Positions 43,766 through 56,172 of a stretch of 64,000 nt of DNA are shown here, one piece after another; positions within the stretch are counted from its first letter, which is position 1, and every line of letters starts with the position of its first letter. This DNA is from Euclidia mi (Eukaryota; Arthropoda; Insecta; Lepidoptera; Erebidae): positions 90,388,051 through 90,452,050 of the forward strand of contig OX123182.2 of assembly GCA_944739405.2 (NCBI GenBank). The letters are read 5' to 3'. A program made the position numbers and the translations under genes. The notes beneath the pieces are model-generated. The model was not told the DNA's origin. It worked only from the letters and a program-made list of their open reading frames with translations, and did no database searches.

Positions 43766-45403
43766 CTTTTATTTATTTATTTATTTAATCACACATGACA
43801 GAATCTAGTACATTTGTGGCAAACATATATAAGCAATAGTATTATAAACTTAACTAGGTTCCTAAATATGCGTATACATCATGATCTGTAAAAATAGGAG
43901 AGTGAAAAATTATAATAATAAAAATAAAGAAATAAACTTATTGTGTAACATACGTTATGTTTATGTGACAAGTGTCAGTAGTCATTCAGACATAATATGT
44001 TGAACATCGTTTTTTAAAGTTAAGAATTTATTATTAAATATATCCAATTTGAAACTGTGTTTAGGTAGCAAGTCATTATATAGTCGACACATCCTTACAA
44101 CGGGGTTATAAAATGACGTATTATTCAGGTGCACATTTAAAATGAAACTTTTTGAATGGGGATGTCGCGACCTAAACTTAGTATTAAAGTTAATAAGAGA
44201 CACTAAAGTTGGACAGTCTATCGCACCGTGAATAATTTTGTGAAGATACAAAAGATCAGTACTTTTGCGGCGAGACTCGAGGGAAAGTATCTTATAATTA
44301 TTTAACCTATCTCTATAGCAGTGTAAATCTTAGTGACGCTCATATCTGTAGCATAATATCCTGAGACATTTTTTTTTAACTCTTTCAATTCTATTAATGT
44401 AAGCAGCGTAAAAAGGCGACCAAATAGGTGAGTTGTACTCCAGGATAGTGCGAACCAAAGTAATAAAAAGGTAAACGAGACTACAAGGATGTTTAAAGTC
44501 CTTTGTAAATCTAAGTATAAATCCAAGTAAACTGATGCTTTCATTAATAATGTAGTCATACTGTGCGTGAAATGTTAACTTTTCGTCAAACATAACCCTA
44601 AGATCCTTAACAACATGCCTCCTGTCGAGGTAGAAGCCATCTTAATTATAATTAAAAAGTATTTTTGTACTTTACAAGCAAACGATATCACACAACATTT
44701 ATTCAAGTTTAGATGCATGTAGTTGAGCTGACACCACTGATGAATAATTTGAAGATCCTGCTGAAGACTTAAGGCGTCATTAGTACTATTAACCACGCAA
44801 TATATCTTCAGATCGTCAGCGTATAACAGACATGGGTTTCTCAATCTCGCTATCAAGTCATTTATAAATATTATGAAGAACAATGGACCTAAATGGGAAC
44901 CTTGAGGCACCCCCGAAGTGGCAGTGACTGGTGATGAAACATTACCTTTGACCGATACCAACTGACTTCTTCTACTTAAGTAGGACTCAACCCAACGAAG
45001 CAAATTACCATGGATGCCGTAGTGTGAGAGCTTGGCGCAAAGCAGCGAATGGTTTACCTTATCGAATGCTTTGGAGAAGTCAGTGTAGATAGTATCGACT
45101 TTCTGCCTTTTTCCGAAAGCACAGTATAAATAATTTTTATAAAGCAAAAGGTCTATTTTTCATGAAACCGTGCTGATTAGGCGAGATTGATGATCTAAGA
45201 TGATAGTACAGTGAGTCGTACACAGCTGATTCAAAGAGTTTAGCCATGCAGGACAAAATACTAATGGGCCTATAATTTTCACAGAAAGATTTGTCACCGG
45301 TTTTGTGAATTGAAACTATATGTGCAACTTTCCATATGGTAGGAAACACACCCGAGTGAAGAGAATTAGCAAATATGATTGATAAAGGCTCACACAACTC
45401 ATC
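43766..45403 (-). pseudogene. LINE-A ORF2, downstream part (RT), broken; (TAAA)n tail
   Basis: Continuation of the ORF2 that begins at 51199. Frames in order are 45397-45137 (SIIFANSLHSGVFPTIWKVA, ENYRPISILS), 45147-44575 (TDFSKAFDKVNHSLL, GVPQGSHLGPLFF, the catalytic LLYADDLKIY), 44593-44330 (thumb, LEYNSPIWSP, ending at TAA 44330-44332) and 44251-43982 (C-terminal domain, NPVVRMCRLYNDL). At least two frameshifts and one stop inactivate it. The 3' end carries a TAAATAAATAAATAAA tail (43766-43787). The RT motifs are Jockey-like. The element is clearly older than the LINE-B that splits it. Confidence 0.9.
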
Positions 45404-45692
45404 TTTTTTTTTTTTTTAGATTTATTTAATATTTGAAAAACATCTCAAAACTAATTACAAATTGAAAAACATCTTAAAACTCGCCAAACGCAATTGCTTA
45501 ACGGCGAGATGCGCTCTTAAACATTTTACTAAACCTACCTTACAAAACTAATAGTTAGGGTTATAAATTATGTTTAAGCCAAGTATATATATTATGTAAA
45601 TAACAAAAAACTTAAATTAAACTAAAATTATAAAATATGTAAAACATTTAACAAAATCTTTATAAACTTATATACTTATCCACTTTAAAAAC

Positions 45693-48604
45693 TTATAACT
45701 GCAAAAGGACGTCTTTCATTTTTTTCTTTAGGTTACTAAAACTAATTTGAGGAACTTCTCTTAATAAATCTAAACTATTAAAAATAGAGGGTATAATATA
45801 CTTGTCTGTTCGTTGGCCATAATAATTTGTTACTTTTGGCTTCTTAAGTTTATGTTCCCTAGCTCTTTTAGTGTTATATTTGTTTTCGACAACATGTTTG
45901 TACTCTTCATTAAGGTAATATTCTAAGCCTATCAAGTATTGAACCTTTTTTTCTATGGGCAGTATTTTACATAAAGGAAACAATTTTTCGTAATCTTTAT
46001 TGCACATATTTTTATCTTGCTTACTTACTAAGTATTTCATCAGTCTTATTTGGATGCTTTTGATGTCTTTTAAGTACGTAATAAAAGTTCGTCCGTATAC
46101 AATCAGCCCATAGCTAATCAGTGAGTCTGCAAGGGCATAGTATACAATTCTTAGTGTATCTATGTTTAACACTCTCTTAAGCTGGTAGAACTTGCCCAAT
46201 ACAGATCTCAATCTAGCGCACACGTCAGATACATGCATAGACCAATTGAAGTTCTTATCTATCCTTAATCCTAAATATTTAAAGTTATCAACATATTGCA
46301 AAGCAGAACAAATACAATTCAATTTGTTATCGTGTAGGCATTCGTATGTGTGTCCTATTATGGTAAGATTATTAGTATTTGTGTTTTTTTTGTTCTCTTG
46401 TTGTATGGAGAATGTAGATGCATGCATTTCGTTTTGTTAAAATTGAGTATGATACCATTATCATGCGCCCATTTCGTTATATTTTCAAAATCTGACTGTA
46501 TATTTGTTTGTACCTGTGATATATCTTTAGAGGCATAAAGGACACACATATCGTCTGCGTACATGAACACGCTACAGTTAGCTACTACATTTGATACACT
46601 GTTCACATGCATAATATACCCTACCGGCCCAAATATTGAGCCGGTTGGCACGCCTAAGCTCACAACGGCGTCTTCCCCGGTCACTCCACCTACAACAGTA
46701 CGTATCTTTCTATTTACCAGATAGTTTCTAAACCATTTATTGGTGGGGCCGCGTATGCCACATTCATCCATGGCCTGCAATAGTATACTATGGTCCAGAG
46801 TGTCGAACGCTTTTTTATAATCAATAAAAAGTGCTATCAGCTGTTTCCCCGAGTCCAAGCTTTCATTAACGTAGTCTACAAAGTTCGTCAAAGCAGTGAT
46901 AGTGCTCTTGCTCCTTCTAAAACCGTATTGGGTGTCAGTGAGTATACTATTTGTCTCAAGAAATTTGCTAATTTGTCCAACAACAATTTTTTCGACGATT
47001 TTGTCTATCACTGATAATATGGCTATTGGCCTATAGTTAACATATCCCAGATGGTTGCCGGACTTATAAATCGGGCGTATTACGGCGCTTTTTAGCTGGT
47101 CTGGGTATACGCAGTTCTTTAGGCACATGTTGATAAAGTTAGCCAATATAGGACTAATTTGTTTTCGCAAGTATTTAATATCATCTACTCGTATGCCATC
47201 CAAGCCAGGTGATTTTCTGCTAGATAACATATTAATTACTGTTTCTACATCGGACGGATTTACTGGACAAAATCTAAAGCTCACGTCACATGGGCGCACG
47301 TATTTCTCCCGGTCTAAAAAATTTATACTACATATATGCTTAATGTTTTGTATTTCCTGAGTAAAAGTTTGAGTAAAATTGGTACATATATTCCTAATAT
47401 TTTCTGTTTTACCTAAGTGGTTCATAATAACACTGTCTAAACTAGTTTTTTGTCGGCCCAACCACAAATTGATATTTTCCCATATCTTTCTAAAATCCCC
47501 CTTACATTGAATTATTTCTGATTGTCTATATTTATTTTTAGCCTCATTTATCATTTTATTTACCTTATTCCTAAATTTAGTGTATTCTAAACGTTTGTTC
47601 ATATTTTTAGGTTCTGCTTTCCATACTCTAAACAAATGATTTCTGCGCAATAACATTACATATAAATTTTGATCTATCCATGGCTCCCTTTTTCTTTTAC
47701 CCTGCTGCTTACGTACAGTTATAGTACTGTCCTGATAAATCCGTTCGAAAATTTCACATAATGAATTAAATAATATAATAGGACATGACAATACATACAG
47801 TTGAGTCCAGTCGTATTCCATAAACTTTTGTCTTAGTATTTTATCACTAATAACTTTTCGCACACCGCTTTTGTTATTCGACATTAAACTATCCAAATAA
47901 TGTTCATTATTATTACTCAATTCCAAGGACACACCAACTGCATAGTGATCGGACACCTGCGTTTCAAGGACGAATGACGTCACTCCGCACTCGCTGCGTC
48001 CCGCTCGCACCCACACGTGATCCAAGCACGATGTCTCGCTCCTTCCGTCCGCTATCGCTTCGCGCGTTGATTCCGTACTCGGTATAACAGACTGCAGGCC
48101 ATATTCACACAGGGTGTTTTTGTAGTGTGTTGTCGTTGGATTTGTCACGCCGTTTAATGTGTTTATATTCGTATCGCCGATCACAATAATGTTTTCTGTT
48201 CCGGGGATACTTTTTATGATTGTCTCCAATTCGTGTATGAATATAACTTTGTTTTTCTGCGGTGGTCTGTACAAAGCAATTATATGCGTTTTACTCTTCT
48301 GCCCAGTTGTTAGCTGTCCATGAAGGGTTTCTAAAGATCCAGTGTTCATTCTTTGAGCCTCGAAGGTGAGCTTATCCTTTGCATATATTAATATGCCCCC
48401 TCCCCTAGTTGTTTCTCTGGTTAATATATGTGTTTTGTGTCCTTGTATTTGGTAGAAGTCAATTTCATCCTTTTTAGTATTTATTTCACTTAATATCAGA
48501 ATGTCTATTATGTAGTAACTTTCTTCTAATAGTATGAGTATTTCATTAAAATGTTTCCTTAGTGATCGCATATTAAGGTGCATTATGTGTGTATATCTAT
48601 TCAT
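45693..48604 (-). pseudogene. LINE-B ORF2: endonuclease and reverse transcriptase (one frameshift)
   Basis: Target-primed reverse transcription enzyme. The first ATG in frame is at 48604 (MNRYTHIMHLNMRS); the frame is open further upstream to a TGA. Domains: AP-type endonuclease with LSEINT, GGGILIYA, ALYRPP, VIGDTNINTLNG, SCLDHVWVR and VSDHYAVGV (about residues 1-230), a linker with REPWIDQNL, then RT with SSRKSPGLDGI, NYRPIAILSVIDKI, LFIDYKKAFDTLDH, GVPTGSIFGPVGY and catalytic MYADDMCVLY (about residue 680). The frame then shifts at an 8-A tract (46384-46391): the main frame stops at 46358 while the continuation (NNLTIIGHTYECL...NFKYLGL, C-terminal domain) is open in the -1 frame to 45693. 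One extra A in the tract restores a single frame, so this is either a recent mutation or a sequencing error. Confidence 0.92.
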
Positions 48605-48744
48605 TTCTAGTAAATCTTTACGTAATGTTTTCACGTCGTGGTATCTTTTGTATGTGACTTCATTGAAAAAATCGTCTTGTATGCAATCGAATTTTATAAC
48701 AAAAATTCACCTAGTGTGTACTGATCGTGCCAGCTGCACCTGCA

Positions 48745-49670
48745 TTACTCGGAATTTTGTAATTCGTGGAATCCGTTCAAATCATTCTCCGATTTTATAT
48801 TATAAATTCGTTTCTCCTCGCTATTTTTTTTAACTAAAATATTGCCATTTTGAACCCAGATATATTGATAGCCTTTTGGTTTCAATTTATTTCTCACTGT
48901 CCATAAGAGTTGGCGTTTGAACTTTGGTAGGGCTTCGTTTATAAATATTTGGTCGTTGTTGCCATTGCGGTACACTTTACTGTTAGTTATCTTCTTATTT
49001 TTCTTCGCAAGCATCCAAGTTTTTCGTGCGCTTTTTTTTTTTAGCATTTCAAGGTGGCAATTACAACTTTAGGCCTGATATCGTCAGGTTTTTGTTGTCC
49101 TACCCTCACTGCGTCCTCGATATCATCTGGGTCCACGTTCAGTATTTGTGCTATGCCTTGAACAACAGATTTAATATTTTCATTATCGTGTACCTCCAAC
49201 CCGTGTATTTCAATTTCCTTTTCTTTATCCTTAAGCTCTAACTCTTGTACTCTTTCTTCCAGCGCCTTGTTACATTTGTCTAAGTAAATGTTTCTCTGTT
49301 CTAACGCTTTGATCCTCTTTTGAGACTCTTCCTTGTATTCTACAAGAGATTGGTACATCTCCGCATAGAACTCGACACTGTTAGTCAGATCACTTAGCTT
49401 TTTCTCTACGCTATACAATACTTCTAATTTTTTATTGACTTCCATCAAAATCTTTTCACCTGATGCTTCTGTTGGATTTAATGTTAATTGCGGTGATGAT
49501 GTAGGGCTATTCTTCAATTTCTGGCATTCATCACATATTGATGTTTGCAAGAATTGCTTGTAGTTTTGCACACATTTTTTGTGATAATGTGCTTCACACG
49601 CACCTTTGCACTTCACAACATCATCTTTAGTGATGGATAAGAATAATTTGCACTTCTTACACTGAACCAT
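48745..49670 (-). pseudogene. LINE-B ORF1: PHD-type zinc finger and coiled-coil protein (one frameshift)
   Basis: Nucleic-acid-binding partner protein of the LINE. ATG at 49670 (MVQCKKCKLFLSITKDDV). The N-terminal C4HC3-like finger CKKC...KCKGACEAHYHKKC...CDEC resembles the PHD finger of CR1 ORF1 proteins. A coiled coil follows (about residues 75-165: EKKLSDLTNS, KALEQRNIYLDKCNKALEER). A basic domain (DIRPKVVIATLK, then SARKTWMLAKK and LPKFKRQLLW) is split by a frameshift next to an 11-A tract (49032-49042). The first frame ends at 49041 and the rest runs 49047-48745. ORF1 precedes ORF2 by about 140 bases. Confidence 0.85.
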
Positions 49671-49769
49671 TATTATACTTCTATCTAATATATCTCAGTA
49701 AGTAGGTTAGTACAGCGCGGTAGTGTTTAACACGACCATCCGCGGAGCGCGCGCGCAGGTGACTGGTGG
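49671..49769 (-). promoter_or_regulatory. LINE-B 5' UTR with internal Inr and DPE
   Basis: The first bases of the element (minus strand) read CCACCAGTCACCTGCGCGCG. CCAGTC fits the initiator TCAGTY with A+1 at 49764. GGTCGTG begins at 49737, exactly +28, and matches the downstream promoter element RGWCGTG. This is the arrangement known from Jockey- and I-type internal Pol II promoters. Confidence 0.6.
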
Positions 49770-51199
49770 ATCTCTACACATTTTAATAAAAGATGGTGGA
49801 ATTCCATCAGGTCCAGCACCCTTGTTGCTATCTAAATGACAAATCTTACTGTAGACGTCGTATGTAGTTATGTTTATTGAGTACAGTGTTCTAATAAAAT
49901 TACTGCCAGAAAATAAAGATAAATAATCTGCAGGGACTGGTGGGTCATAAACCGAACTAAAATAATCAGAAAATAAATTGCATGTGCCTACCAGACTTGA
50001 AGAAGTTTGGTTACCGTACTTCATGGTTAATGGAATATCATTTGTGCACTTCTTGGTGTTGATATATCGCCAAAAAGATTTGATATCATACTTCAAAGCT
50101 GTTTCTGTGCATGCAACAAATGATTTGTAGTCCTCATTCATGAGTCGTTTACATCTTGTACGAAGCATGCTGAAAGTATCATACGAGTACTTGCGTGGAT
50201 TTTTGTATCTACGATAAAGTTTGTGATGTTTATGTTTTTCTCTTAAGCATTGTTTTAAAGCCGATGAAAACCACAGCGGATAAATATGGGTGACGTCCTT
50301 TATCATGGGAGTATGCTGTATAATTATTTTATTGAGTATTTCATAAAAAGTGTTAACTGTGGCATTAACGTCCTGGTCTTTTAAAACTACTTGCCAATCT
50401 ACAGATTTAAGCTGTTCCTTGATGCTTTCATAATTACATTTACGAAAATTAAGTCGTTTACGTCTACATGATTTTAAGGACCCAGGTTTATTTAAATTAG
50501 AACAGTCTATTATAAGAGAGGGATGGTGATCATCCAGGCGGCTTAAGGGTTCGGCTCCATATATCCGTATGGTACAGATAAAACTAGATCCAAATAGCGA
50601 TTGCTTTTATTGGGAATGCTATTAAACTGACTCAATCCACATAAATTCAGAGTCTCAACAAGTAGACTGGATTTTTGGTCTAATGGTTGTCCTGGATTAA
50701 GCCAATACGAGTAAGTTACAGAGACCCAATTAATGCCAGGAGTGTTAACGTCACCGATCATTAGAAACTCACTATGATTAGAATTTGTCATGATAACGTT
50801 TTGACAGTTGTTGTGAAGCGTGTTGACGAGATGTATAGGGAGATCTGGCGGGAGGTAACAAATGCACAGATTGATTATTTTACTAACGGTAGCGTCAGAT
50901 GGAACAAAGGATAACCTAAGATCTTCAACTATCGACTCCCATGAGTGCTGGCGAAATATGTTAATATGATTTTTCACTGCTACTAACACACCGCCGCCTT
51001 CAGACTTTTTAATAGATGTGTCACATCTATCTCTGCGAAATACATTGTATCTGCTGTCAAAAAGTTCTGAGTTAAAAACACTTGGATTCAAATTGGTTTC
51101 TGTTAAACATATTATGTCATAATTGCAGTTAAGAACACCTAAATAAAAATCAATAATCTTGGATCTAATACGGTTTACATTCTGATAGTAAATTAACAT
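49770..51199 (-). pseudogene. LINE-A ORF2, upstream part (endonuclease and linker), broken
   Basis: ATG at 51199 (MLIYYQNVNRIRSK). Endonuclease motifs: ICLTETNL, GGGVLVAV, FLMIGDVNTPGINW, RYLDLVLS. A frameshift at about 50555 moves the continuation to the -1 frame, where the last endonuclease motif (LDDHHPSL) and the linker (PLWFSSALKQCLREKHKHHK...) are read. The linker runs to SNKGAGPDGIPPSFIKMCRD, the start of the RT, at the LINE-B insertion point (49770). The RT continues at 45403. Jockey-like layout. Confidence 0.9.
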
Positions 51200-51330
51200 A
51201 AATTAGCGAAAACAAAACCAAATATGTTAACTAAATATTGCCAAGAACAAACTTAGCTTTATAATTATTTTAACTTATTTAACGTGTCTAGGTTTTTGAT
51301 ATAAATATGATCCGTTCCGCTTTACGTACA

Positions 51331-52212
51331 TTAAATACGGCCGTACTTTACCCAAACAAACTTATAATTAAGCTCCTTAGCCCTCTGCCTAGTCGCAGCA
51401 TGGAGCGCTTTACAATCTGGCGACAAATGTTCAGATATGAAAATTTTAGTTGCGTTACCAGTTAGTCCCAGGTGGCTGCCGTTTAAGTATTCATTATTTA
51501 AGGTTTTTCTAAATCGGTGACAGGCAGAAAGAACATGATCCCGTAGAGAATAATTAGAAACCGAGATCAAAATATTGCGGGGCCGTTCAGAAGCTTGATT
51601 CGATTTGGCCACTCTTCTACAAGATATAATGTTATTATCTAACATTTCAATACCAATAGTTTTGCAAAGATTCTTAAATAATGTTTGTATGTTTTCGTTT
51701 CTATTCTCCGGTACTGCTTGTAGTTCAAGGTTTTGACTGTGTGATAGTTTTTCTAGACCAGAGATGCGGCTAGTTAGCGCATTTATTTCATTGCGCAGGA
51801 TACGATTCTCATTTTCTAATTCAGTAATGGAATTAGTCTTGCAAGCTAGATCTCGCTGATCGCCGCAAATATGATCCGTAGTCTTGGTGAAGTCGTCTTT
51901 AAGAGTTTGAAAGGCAGATGCAACTTCGGCTTGGACGAGCTTATGGAGATCCTCCAAGACGATAGCTCGCAGTTTGGTCATTAGCTGACTGAGCGAAGTT
52001 TCGAGCTTTGCGTCTCATAACATACCAATATTTTCCATGGTTACTTTGTTTGATTTGTTGTTTGATCGGTATGTTGACATATTATTTGGCGGAGTATGCA
52101 AATCAGACGACATATTTGTAGAGTCCTCTGCCTGTGAGGCAGCAGCTAGGCGCATCGATGATTTAATTGACTTACCGCGCTGAGTCACGTTCTCGCAAAC
52201 AGAATTATTCAT
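51331..52212 (-). pseudogene. LINE-A ORF1: coiled coil plus RRM-like RNA-binding protein, broken
   Basis: ATG at 52212 (MNNSVCENVTQ). A TGA at 52015-52017 interrupts the frame, which resumes without a shift (ATG at 51981, MTKLRAIVLED). A coiled coil (LENENRILRNEINALTSRIS) precedes an RRM-like domain (NLELQAVPENRNENIQTL, RNILISVSNYSLRDHVL, ISEHLSPDCKALHAATR) ending KFVWVKYGRI. The expected tail continues in another frame after 51331 (MYVKRNGSYLYQKP), so there is also a frameshift. This is the L1-like ORF1 type used by many insect LINEs; it binds the element's RNA. Confidence 0.85.
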
Positions 52213-52418
52213 AGCAAATTAATATTATAAGTTGGTGTTTATATAATGAGCACAAATAACTATTTACAAGGAAAAATATAAATTATTAAAATTTATGAGA
52301 AAAAACACACATCCTACTTTGACAGTTGACATGACGCCTTTGAATAAAACATGTTCAGTGTACTATCACGGTGCAGTGTTAAATGTCGTATCGGGATTCA
52401 TATCATTCATAGGTAGTT

Positions 52419-52540
52419 CATACATACATAGACTCACGCCTGTTTCCCGGAGGGATAGGCATAGACTACGGAACGCCATTTGCAACGATCCTGACATACC
52501 TCTCTTGCTTCATTCACTCCCATCAAGTTTCTCATGCATG
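52419..52540 (-). repeat. LINE 3'-end fragment with (TATG)n tail
   Basis: On the minus strand: AAGCAAGAGAGGTATGTCAG, GCAAATGGCGTTCCGTAG, CCTATCCCTCCGGGAAACAG, GCGTGAGTCTATG and TATG repeats. It is a longer copy of the tail at 40395-40469. The GCCTAYCCC...CAGGCGTGAGTCTAT part is shared with the S2 SINEs. Confidence 0.7.
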
Positions 52541-55500
52541 CTCTTCATAGGTAATGATTCTGATATACTCTAAGAAACGTCAATTGATAAAAAATAATAT
52601 ATAACATTTAATAATAGCCTATTGTCCGTGAGAATAGTACATTCTATCAAAATACTGACTACAATATATAAACGAGCTTAAATTTTTATAACACTAACAA
52701 CCAATCATTTGTCAGTTTGAAACTAGGTCAGTGGGGAATAAAAATGGACAAGCATCGCATCCTCCACTCCAATGCAGAATACCTACCCAAATCACGCAGT
52801 ACGTATGTCCATATAAAACGTATAGAGCACTTAGACTATCGAAATTTGCATGTTGTTCGTTCTTAACGATTAGAGAGTACGTTTGCTCAATAATTAAGTG
52901 TCGATTTTCCCGACGTAGACCGTGATTTGTGGGATCCACAGAGCTATGCCGAGTCATTATGAAGGATTTCTATGCTTTTAAAACCGGCATTCTATGCTGC
53001 AGACTATATAAGATGATTTATAAGTTAATTTTTAGTTTCGATAGGTATAGTTGAAAACCTTATTACGTTCGTTAACTGACGGGGTTATTCACTTAAAAAC
53101 AGATGGTTTTGTGATTACCGCAACATAAAAATCTATAGATATGTGAAAATTGTGGCGAAAAGAAATTAAATGACTAAAATATCAAATAAGGAAGGCCAGT
53201 TTTATGTTAGCAGTAGGTCCCTTGATTGAAATGAAGTAAGTACACTACTTATGAATTACGTAATCATAGTTCCAGTATTACCTGATAATTTAAAGATTAA
53301 AGTAAGAACATTTTAAAGTATGAACGCCTGAGGGTGGAGATTACTGAGACGTCCATAATAATTCTTATCACTACATAGTAAAAAACAAAGTCTGTCTTCC
53401 GTCTGTCTGTCCCTATGTATGCTTAAATTTTAAAAACTACGCAACGGATTTTAATGCGGTTTTTTTAATAGATACAATGATTGAAGAGGAAGGTTTATAT
53501 GTATAATTGACGCGGGCGAACTGGGCGAAGCCGCTGGCGACGTCTAGTAACTAATAAAAGCCAAAATTACATGTCAGGTGAATTGCTAACTGCAACTCAT
53601 CCTCATCATTGTAGCGATGTCGCATGTACGCAAGACGTTCGCCTGTATGCCCGAGGTTCGCTGTCTAGACTAACTCGATCTGACAGAATGTTTGCGTTTT
53701 AACAAAGCGTCTGACTTGCACAACCAAGAGGCCAGTATAGAACATTGTCAGGAAATTTCCTCTCACTTCGCTAATCTACAAGGAAGTGTCTTCATAAGTG
53801 TTCTGCATCTAGTGTCCGTATGCAGATGATACAGGTAATTTTTTCTTTAGCACCCTTATAAATCGCCAGAAATATGCAAAACGCATGTTTAACTAACTTA
53901 AATCAAAATCTTATTAACTTTGAACGCTGAATAGTCAAAATTGATTAAATTTTGCGAACGTAAACCTCAAACACCTTCTAATAATTTTTACTTATACATG
54001 CACTTGAAACTGATAAGAATATCACGTAAAATTTTACAAATATGTTTTTTTTTAATGTAGAGGCACAAAAACGTCAATACAGATCTAAATTGTAATGCCC
54101 AACGTATTGGGTGACCCCAAAAACAGCAGTCGTTATGGACATTTGTTGACATTCACAGTACAATCCACGTACGTACGTAGCACTGTGTATTAAAAACACA
54201 TTGTTAGCATAACAGCTGTGAGCAGTTGATGAAAGCAAACACTCCGGCGCGGCAGCCGACATAATCCGATTTCCAATTATTATTATACAAACGACCCAAG
54301 CCAGGGGATATATTGGATAACTAATACATATGCCTGTATCTACGTATGGTAAAACAACGAGGGTTAGCTTTACAGCCTTTTATTTTGTATCCCAGACCTA
54401 CAAAGAAATAGACCGCTGAAATATTATACTTTCGTACGTTTGAGAACTTAGCTCGCGTGGTTCAAGAAATGTGAGACTTTAAACACGCCGTACCTACTGT
54501 CTAGATCATATTTGTCTCATAACGGTTATTTTTGCTTTTTGAAGCAATCGATTTTAATAGCCTAGTTTAATGAAATGTAGGCATCTATGATTCAGAATCC
54601 CTTACTAAATTCACTACTATATTCACTGACTATTTATAGACCATACTTGTCACATATGGATAGGTATTATCAGAGAGGTTGGACTAGTAATAGTGACCGC
54701 ATTAAAATAGCAACCTTACCCAATATATGCACTTCACTCTGACTTATGATTTTTTTCTCATGTAAGAGAAAGACAAATACACAAATGTCATTTCGAATCT
54801 TCGAACATTCTTCGAAATTGTCGTAAATATTAACTAGACTAGTGATGTGCTTACTCAAAATGAATTTCGATAAAATATCGATAATGTTTGCAATAAATCC
54901 TTAGATTTGGTTTACTCAGAATGCTTATCGAATGTTGATAAATCCTCAGATAAAGTAAAATATGTTAATAAATACAGCTTATATTTAAACACTAGTAAAT
55001 AAGTTACGATAAAAAATATATTTTTAAATTACCTTTTTAAGGTGAATAAAGCAATTGATATACCTACATAATATCACTAATAATCACTACCTATATGCAA
55101 TGATAGGGTCAATGACGAGATCATTACCACGTAATGGTTTTCGAATACAAAACCACGTTACGTATTTCAGACTTTTGGAAGTTATATGCTTATTATTTAG
55201 CAAATTATCACGATCGTCAAGTGTTTGTCTAAAATTTTCCAAACTAAATTAGGCCTTCTGAAATTGAAGAGAGGCACGATCCCAGTATGCTCGGTTACAT
55301 AATTATATTAAATCACCAATCGAGAGCAGGCTGCAGTAATAAGTGAGTTAACTAATAGGTACGTAGATCAGAAATAACATTTAACTTCAGGGTCAATTTA
55401 AAATAAAATATTTCACACATAATGAATCACATTTATTTAATGTAAAAAAGAAAAAGTCTCTGACAATGTCATTGGCTTAGTTAGAAAAAAAAACTCAAAT

Positions 55501-55689
55501 CTTTACAAAATCATATTATATATACAGGTCAAATTAATTACACCCTTATAGATACGCCTAGATCTAAAATAAGTGAGAAATAAAATAATTTAAAAGAATT
55601 AAACCAGGAGCCCGCATGGTGAGTAAGAAAGAAAATAAAATTGTGTGCGTACTCTAACTGGCACCGAACTCAAAAAGTGTTGTTGTTAA
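52541..55689. other. Non-coding; one interspersed repeat at 53385-53548
   Basis: 53385-53548 has GTCTGTCTGTCC, AACTACGCAACGGATTTTAA, GAGGAAGGTTTATATGTATA and ends GGCGAAGCCGCTGGCGACG TCTAG-T, a common insect interspersed repeat. ORFs of 62-81 codons elsewhere have no motif. 54840-54960 is rich in TATCGATA-like sequence. Confidence 0.5.
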
Positions 55690-56000
55690 AAATATTCATT
55701 TTTCTGCTGCCTAGTGCGAGCATCTTTAGATGTTGGTAAAGGCTCTTGGCGATTAGTCCATTTACTGACACAACTATCGGCACAATGATCGCCGAGTTCA
55801 CATCTCACATATCGACAATCTCATGAGCTGGGATCAAATATTTGATCTCCTTCTCTTTTTCTGCTCTTACGAGATTGCTGTCATGCGATGTGGTTATAAC
55901 GTCTATCAATGCTAATCGCTCTGCTTGGTCGATCACTACAATATCAAGCTTATTGGCTACAATAAACCTGTCTGTAATGATAGACCTTTCCCAGGACAAT
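55690..56000 (-). pseudogene. LINE-F fragment: C-terminal domain
   Basis: The minus strand encodes VANKLDIVVIDQAERLALID, VRAEKEKEIKYLIPAHEIVD, M-stop-DVNSAIIVPIVVSVNGLIA and KSLYQHLKML. This is the conserved C-terminal domain found after the RT in one group of LINEs (compare the usual KYxxLAxEIxxMW pattern). The TGA replaces the conserved W. It is old and truncated at both ends. Confidence 0.75.
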
Positions 56001-56172
56001 AACGTACGACCATTTTTTCGAGAACTGAGAACAAATATTTTAAGGGTTCACAGCAGTCTACTTGTCATTTGCATGACGACAGGTTTATCTTGGCTACGAT
56101 TATATAATCATGATAATGACTCACACGATAAGCATTATGGTAATTTATCGTTTTTTGGCAATCTGTCGCCAC
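56001..56172 (-). other. Leader with PBS of a minus-strand LTR element
   Basis: Directly after the LTR (minus strand) comes G, then TGGCGACAGATTGCC, a Gypsy-type primer-binding site. The leader ends where the LINE-F fragment begins; no gag follows. Confidence 0.55.

Larger units (their letters stand above)
45404..49769 (-). mobile_element. LINE-B: near-complete CR1-like LINE inserted in LINE-A
   Basis: About 4.37 kb with a GC-rich 5' end, ORF1, ORF2 and a poly(A) tail (14 T on the plus strand, 45404-45417). Both ends abut LINE-A ORF2. Removing it rejoins LINE-A in frame as KMCRD-ELCEPLS, with a short ATC/ATCT duplication (45401-45403 and 49770-49772). Confidence 0.92.

Noticed and set aside
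46384..46391. 8-A tract as a programmed frameshift in LINE-B ORF2
   Set aside because: It splits the C-terminal domain with no downstream structure and no biological reason; a one-base loss is simpler.
45193..52530. Minus-strand LINE block as a piRNA cluster
   Set aside because: Two nested LINEs in one orientation are not enough; small-RNA data would be required.
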